This document shows, one piece after another, positions 61,407 through 64,000 of a DNA stretch of 64,000 nucleotides. The stretch comes from Novosphingobium sp. CECT 9465 (lineage in GTDB: Bacteria; Pseudomonadota; Alphaproteobacteria; Sphingomonadales; Sphingomonadaceae). Numbering within the stretch: the first letter of the stretch is position 1; each line of letters opens with the position of its first letter. The notes below the pieces were generated by a model. The model made no database searches, was not told the origin of the DNA, and saw only the letters and a list, made by a program, of their open reading frames with translations. The DNA lies in contig NZ_CAKLBX010000001.1 of the NCBI RefSeq assembly GCF_920987055.1, positions 2,838,501-2,902,500 of the forward strand. The letters are read 5' to 3'. Made by a program: the position numbers and the translations under genes.

Positions 61407-61960
61407 CCCGCTTCGGCTACGTCATGGCAACGTATTTCACGGTGCTCGGCACTGGCATCACAGCCTTTGTTTCCATGCCGCTTCGGTTGGTCTGGAATGC
61501 GTCGGCCAGTGTTCCGATTGGCCTTTACGACCTCGGTCCGTCCCGTGACCTAAGCGTCGGGGACATCGTTGCCGTGATGCCTCCCCGGCCGCTCGCAGAC
61601 TTCATGGTGGAGCGCGGCTACATTGCGCGAGGTGTGCCCTTGATGAAGCATGTCGCGGCCCTGCCGGGACAGACTGTGTGCCGATTGAAAAACACAGTGA
61701 CCGTTGATGGCATGGTGCTCGGTACGGCGCTCGACCGCGACCGCATGGGTCGCAACCTGCCTGTCTGGCAGGGCTGCCGTCGCATCGCGGCGGGCAGCGT
61801 CTTCCTCATGAACGCCGCTGTGAGAGACAGTCTCGACGGTCGCTATTTCGGCCCCATCCCGGCGGGAACGGTGATCGGTCGAGCCACGCCCATTTACACC
61901 GACGAGGCTGGCACCGGCGACTTCGATTGGCGCGCCGACGCCCCTCGAACACCCCGCTGA
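61403..61960 (+). CDS. traF: S26-family conjugative transfer signal peptidase TraF
   Basis: This is a 185-residue membrane peptidase. A hydrophobic N-terminus (YVMATYFTVLGTGITAFVSMPLRLV) is followed by the catalytic Ser in ASVPIGLYDL and the general-base Lys in PLMKHVAALPGQTVC, as in TraF of IncP-type transfer regions, which matures the pilin. The ATG overlaps the DUF2840 stop (ATGA). Confidence 0.9.
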   Translation: MTRFGYVMATYFTVLGTGITAFVSMPLRLVWNASASVPIGLYDLGPSRDLSVGDIVAVMPPRPLADFMVERGYIARGVPLMKHVAALPGQTVCRLKNTVTVDGMVLGTALDRDRMGRNLPVWQGCRRIAAGSVFLMNAAVRDSLDGRYFGPIPAGTVIGRATPIYTDEAGTGDFDWRADAPRTPR

Positions 61961-62028
61961 CCACCATCGCCGGCAAGCCGCGCTGCGCGCCCACGCACAT
62001 CCCACCAACGCAACCCAAGGAGACTTCG

Positions 62029-62376
62029 ATGCCTCAGATCGGCACCTTCACCCGGCAGTCGGATCGCTTCATCGGGCGCATCCATACCTTCGCCTACTGC
62101 CGCGAAATCATCATCGTGCCCGCAGATGCTTCCGACACCGAAAATGCTCCGGACTATCGCATTCATCTCGATCCTGGCGACGGGACTGAATGCGGACCGG
62201 AAATTGGCGCGGCCTGGAAACGTAACGGCGAGCGCGCAGGCTCATTCATTGCCCTGATCATCGACGATCCCACCCTGCCACAGACCATCCGCGCCAATCT
62301 GTTCCGTGACGGCGCTGAAGGTGCGTCCTGGTCACTGCACTGGAGTCGCACCAACAAGCGCGACGCGCGGGATTGA
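62029..62376 (+). CDS. DUF736 protein, copy 2
   Basis: This is a 115-residue protein (MPQIGTFTRQSDRFIGRI, IIIVPADASDTENAPDYRIHLDPGDGTECGPEIGAAW, LIIDDPTLPQTIRANLFRDGAEGASWSLHWSR). It is homologous to copy 1 at 57193 but diverged. AAGGAG lies before the ATG. It belongs to the traF-transglycosylase cluster; its role is unknown. Confidence 0.9.
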   Translation: MPQIGTFTRQSDRFIGRIHTFAYCREIIIVPADASDTENAPDYRIHLDPGDGTECGPEIGAAWKRNGERAGSFIALIIDDPTLPQTIRANLFRDGAEGASWSLHWSRTNKRDARD

Positions 62377-62380
62377 TGCC

Positions 62381-63085
62381 ATGCGTCTCACTGCCCTCCT
62401 TTTCCTTTCCGGCCTGACGTCAGCATGCGTTTTGCCGACTGCCACGCTTGCGCAATCTGCAGCAACCGAACGCGCGATACCTGGCGTTCCCTTCGGCGAG
62501 TTCATTGCCGAGGCGGCTTCGCGCTTCGCGCTTCCCGTCACCTGGCTACACGCCATTATGCGCGCTGAAAGTCGTGGGCGGCCGCGCGCCGTTTCGCCCA
62601 AGGGCGCAATCGGACTGATGCAGATCATGCCGGCGACCTGGAAGGAATTGCGAGAGCGCCATCGTCTCGGCGCGGACCCATTTGATCCGCACGACAACAT
62701 CATCGCGGGCGCAGGCTACATCCGTGAATTGTTCGATCGCTATGGTTCTCCCGGCTGGATCGCTGCGTACAACGCTGGCCCGGGTCGCTATGAAGCGGCG
62801 CTCCGCGGACGACCTTTGCCCACTGAAACGCGCGCCTATGTCGCCGTCATCATGCCCGCAATCGGGCCAACAAGCGCCGCGAATCCAACCGCGATTGCGA
62901 TGGTTGATCGCTTCGCGTGGACACGTTCCCCCCTCTTCGTTGGGCGCGGTGAACAGCAGAGTCCGGCATCCGCGGTGCCGCTCGACAAGCAGATCAATGA
63001 ACGTCCACGGCCCGATGAATTGACGAGGGCGGCAGGCTCGCAAGGGCTGTTTATCGCCCGATCGACTGGAGACAGGCGTCAATGA
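62381..63085 (+). CDS. Lytic transglycosylase of the conjugation system
   Basis: This is a 234-residue secreted enzyme with signal peptide (MRLTALLFLSGLTSACVLPT...LAQS). The SLT domain has the catalytic Glu in RAESRGRPRAVSPKGAIGLMQIMPATW and the GYIRELFDRYGSPGWIAAYNAGPGRY motif. It opens the peptidoglycan layer for the transfer channel. It ends 231 bases before the relaxase gene. Confidence 0.92.
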   Translation: MRLTALLFLSGLTSACVLPTATLAQSAATERAIPGVPFGEFIAEAASRFALPVTWLHAIMRAESRGRPRAVSPKGAIGLMQIMPATWKELRERHRLGADPFDPHDNIIAGAGYIRELFDRYGSPGWIAAYNAGPGRYEAALRGRPLPTETRAYVAVIMPAIGPTSAANPTAIAMVDRFAWTRSPLFVGRGEQQSPASAVPLDKQINERPRPDELTRAAGSQGLFIARSTGDRRQ

Positions 63086-63230
63086 TCACCGCTTGGCCCC
63101 GGCGCATTCTGTCGCACGATAGCGGGATATGGGCGAAGACTGTCCCCACAACCGATAGAGGGCAGGATAAAAGGGCGCACGTTGCGCTTCGGTCGGTTGC
63201 TTGTTTTTGTGACGTTTTTCGTGGGGAAAC

Positions 63231-63280
63231 GCACCCTGCGATGGTTTTTCGCAAGGTGCCGGACCGGTCTAACATCTTGT
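63231..63280 (+). other. Candidate origin of transfer (oriT)
   Basis: An inverted repeat (GCACCCTGCGA 63231-63241 / TCGCAAGGTGC 63249-63259, 10 of 11 matching, loop 7) is followed after 13 bases by CATCTTGT (63273-63280), which resembles the YATCCTG-type nick site of IncP relaxases. It lies immediately before the relaxase gene in a gene-free interval, the expected place. The nick site is a guess by similarity. Confidence 0.5.
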
Positions 63281-63316
63281 TTCCAATATGCCTTATGCAC
63301 ATTGGCGGGTCTGGCC

Positions 63317-64000
63317 ATGGCTGATGACCGCGAGTTCCGCATCCGTCCTGGCCGCATTCGTTCTGGGAGCGCGCAGCGGGCAAGACCCTTTATCGCCCAA
63401 GCTCTGGCAGCCGCGCAAAAGGCGGGTGGCGGCATCTCTCGTTCCGGCCGCATCAAGGCCAGTAACACATCGCGTTTCGGGCGAGGGCAACGCGCCAGCA
63501 TTCAGGCCAATCGGCTCATCAACGCGCGCACGCGCGGTGCCGTCATCAAGGCCCGCGTCGTCCGTCATAGTTCCCGCAGCGCGCCGCTTGCAAACCATCT
63601 CGATTATCTGCGCCGGGAAGGCGTGACCCGCGATGGTGAGAAGGCGCGGTTATTTGGCCCGGATGCTGGCGCCGTCGAAGGCAAGGCATTTGCAGACCGC
63701 TGCGCAGACGATCGGCACCATTTCCGGTTCATCGTCTCGCCTGACGACGCGCTGGAAATGTCGGACCTGAAGAGCTTCACCCGCGACCTCGTGGTGCAGA
63801 TGGAAAAAGACCTCGGCTCGCCGCTCGAATGGGCGGCGGTCGATCATTGGAACACCGAGCATCCTCACGTTCATCTGATCGTGCGCGGCGTGCGCGACGA
63901 TGGGCAGGATCTCGTCATCGCCCGCGACTACATCAAGGCGGGCATGCGCGACCGCGCGCGTGACCTCATTACCCAGGAATTGGGGCCGCGCACCGACCTC
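63317..64000 (+). CDS. traI: VirD2/TraI-like relaxase (DUF3363-type), 5' part
   Basis: The gene starts at ATG 63317 and runs off the window after 228 codons. After a basic N-terminus come HHFRFIVSPDD and the HUH-like site VDHWNTEHPHVHLIVRGVRDD, with NHLDYLRREGVTR before them. This is the relaxase of the MobP type that nicks oriT and leads the strand into the recipient. The C-terminal part (usually DUF3363) lies outside. Confidence 0.9.
   Translation, partial: MADDREFRIRPGRIRSGSAQRARPFIAQALAAAQKAGGGISRSGRIKASNTSRFGRGQRASIQANRLINARTRGAVIKARVVRHSSRSAPLANHLDYLRREGVTRDGEKARLFGPDAGAVEGKAFADRCADDRHHFRFIVSPDDALEMSDLKSFTRDLVVQMEKDLGSPLEWAAVDHWNTEHPHVHLIVRGVRDDGQDLVIARDYIKAGMRDRARDLITQELGPRTDL

Noticed and set aside
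1..64000. CRISPR arrays, tRNA, rRNA or an intact insertion sequence
   Set aside because: No regular spacer-repeat array, T-loop/anticodon pattern, rRNA segment or transposase with terminal inverted repeats was seen; only one doubtful IS3-like relic near 7.8 kb.

Overview
The window is high-GC DNA from an alphaproteobacterium, most likely a member of the Sphingomonadales (Novosphingobium, Sphingobium or a relative). The evidence is the codon use, the FecR, autotransporter and asparaginase types, and an integrative-conjugative-element gene order (DUF932, ParB, strawberry-notch helicase, Toprim, DUF2493, RepA, DUF2840, TraF, DUF736, transglycosylase, relaxase) that is typical of this group. The genus is inferred.

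Layout. (1) 1-7312: a defence block with the 3' part of a type I hsdR, then an McrBC-type operon. Its McrB carries a large insert in the AAA+ core, and a PD-(D/E)XK-like protein, a small membrane protein and a membrane TerB-like protein sit between mcrB and mcrC. (2) 7994-9874: an arsR-arsC-acr3 arsenic operon with an inverted-repeat operator. (3) 9950-25503: chromosome-like envelope genes. They are a lipoprotein, a two-component system, a CsgG/SH3-like secreted protein, a 1610-residue FecR/repeat/TbpB-barrel protein next to a Slam-like translocator, an autotransporter split at a G9 tract, an ECF sigma with its anti-sigma, and a short asparaginase. (4) 25504-42941: an abrupt AT-rich boundary, then a second defence island read almost entirely on the minus strand from a divergent promoter near 41.9 kb. 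It holds a ubiquitin-like conjugation cassette (tri-domain Ubl, E2-like, JAB, E1/ThiF), a DUF6361-like protein, a PLD-family protein, a type III R-M pair whose res gene has an in-frame TGA, a GIY-YIG protein and a RelE-like/UvrD-like helicase fusion. An XRE plus ImmA/IrrE pair is divergent from it. (5) 43172-64000: the ICE backbone, ending inside the relaxase gene.

How the parts fit. The ICE backbone supplies partition, replication (a RepA gene carrying iterons and DnaA-like boxes) and transfer (TraF, transglycosylase, a candidate oriT, relaxase). The defence islands and the arsenic operon look like cargo. The most promising possibly undescribed system is the Ubl/E2/JAB/E1 cassette run together with the DUF6361-like and PLD genes. 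Tandem palindromes lie in the shared promoter with the XRE-metallopeptidase pair, a layout like the CapH/CapP control of CBASS. A second candidate is the McrBC locus with its extra nuclease and membrane/TerB genes. Several genes are broken by single changes: the autotransporter, res, and a DUF6499/DUF2285 regulator. No tRNA, rRNA, CRISPR array or intact insertion sequence was found.
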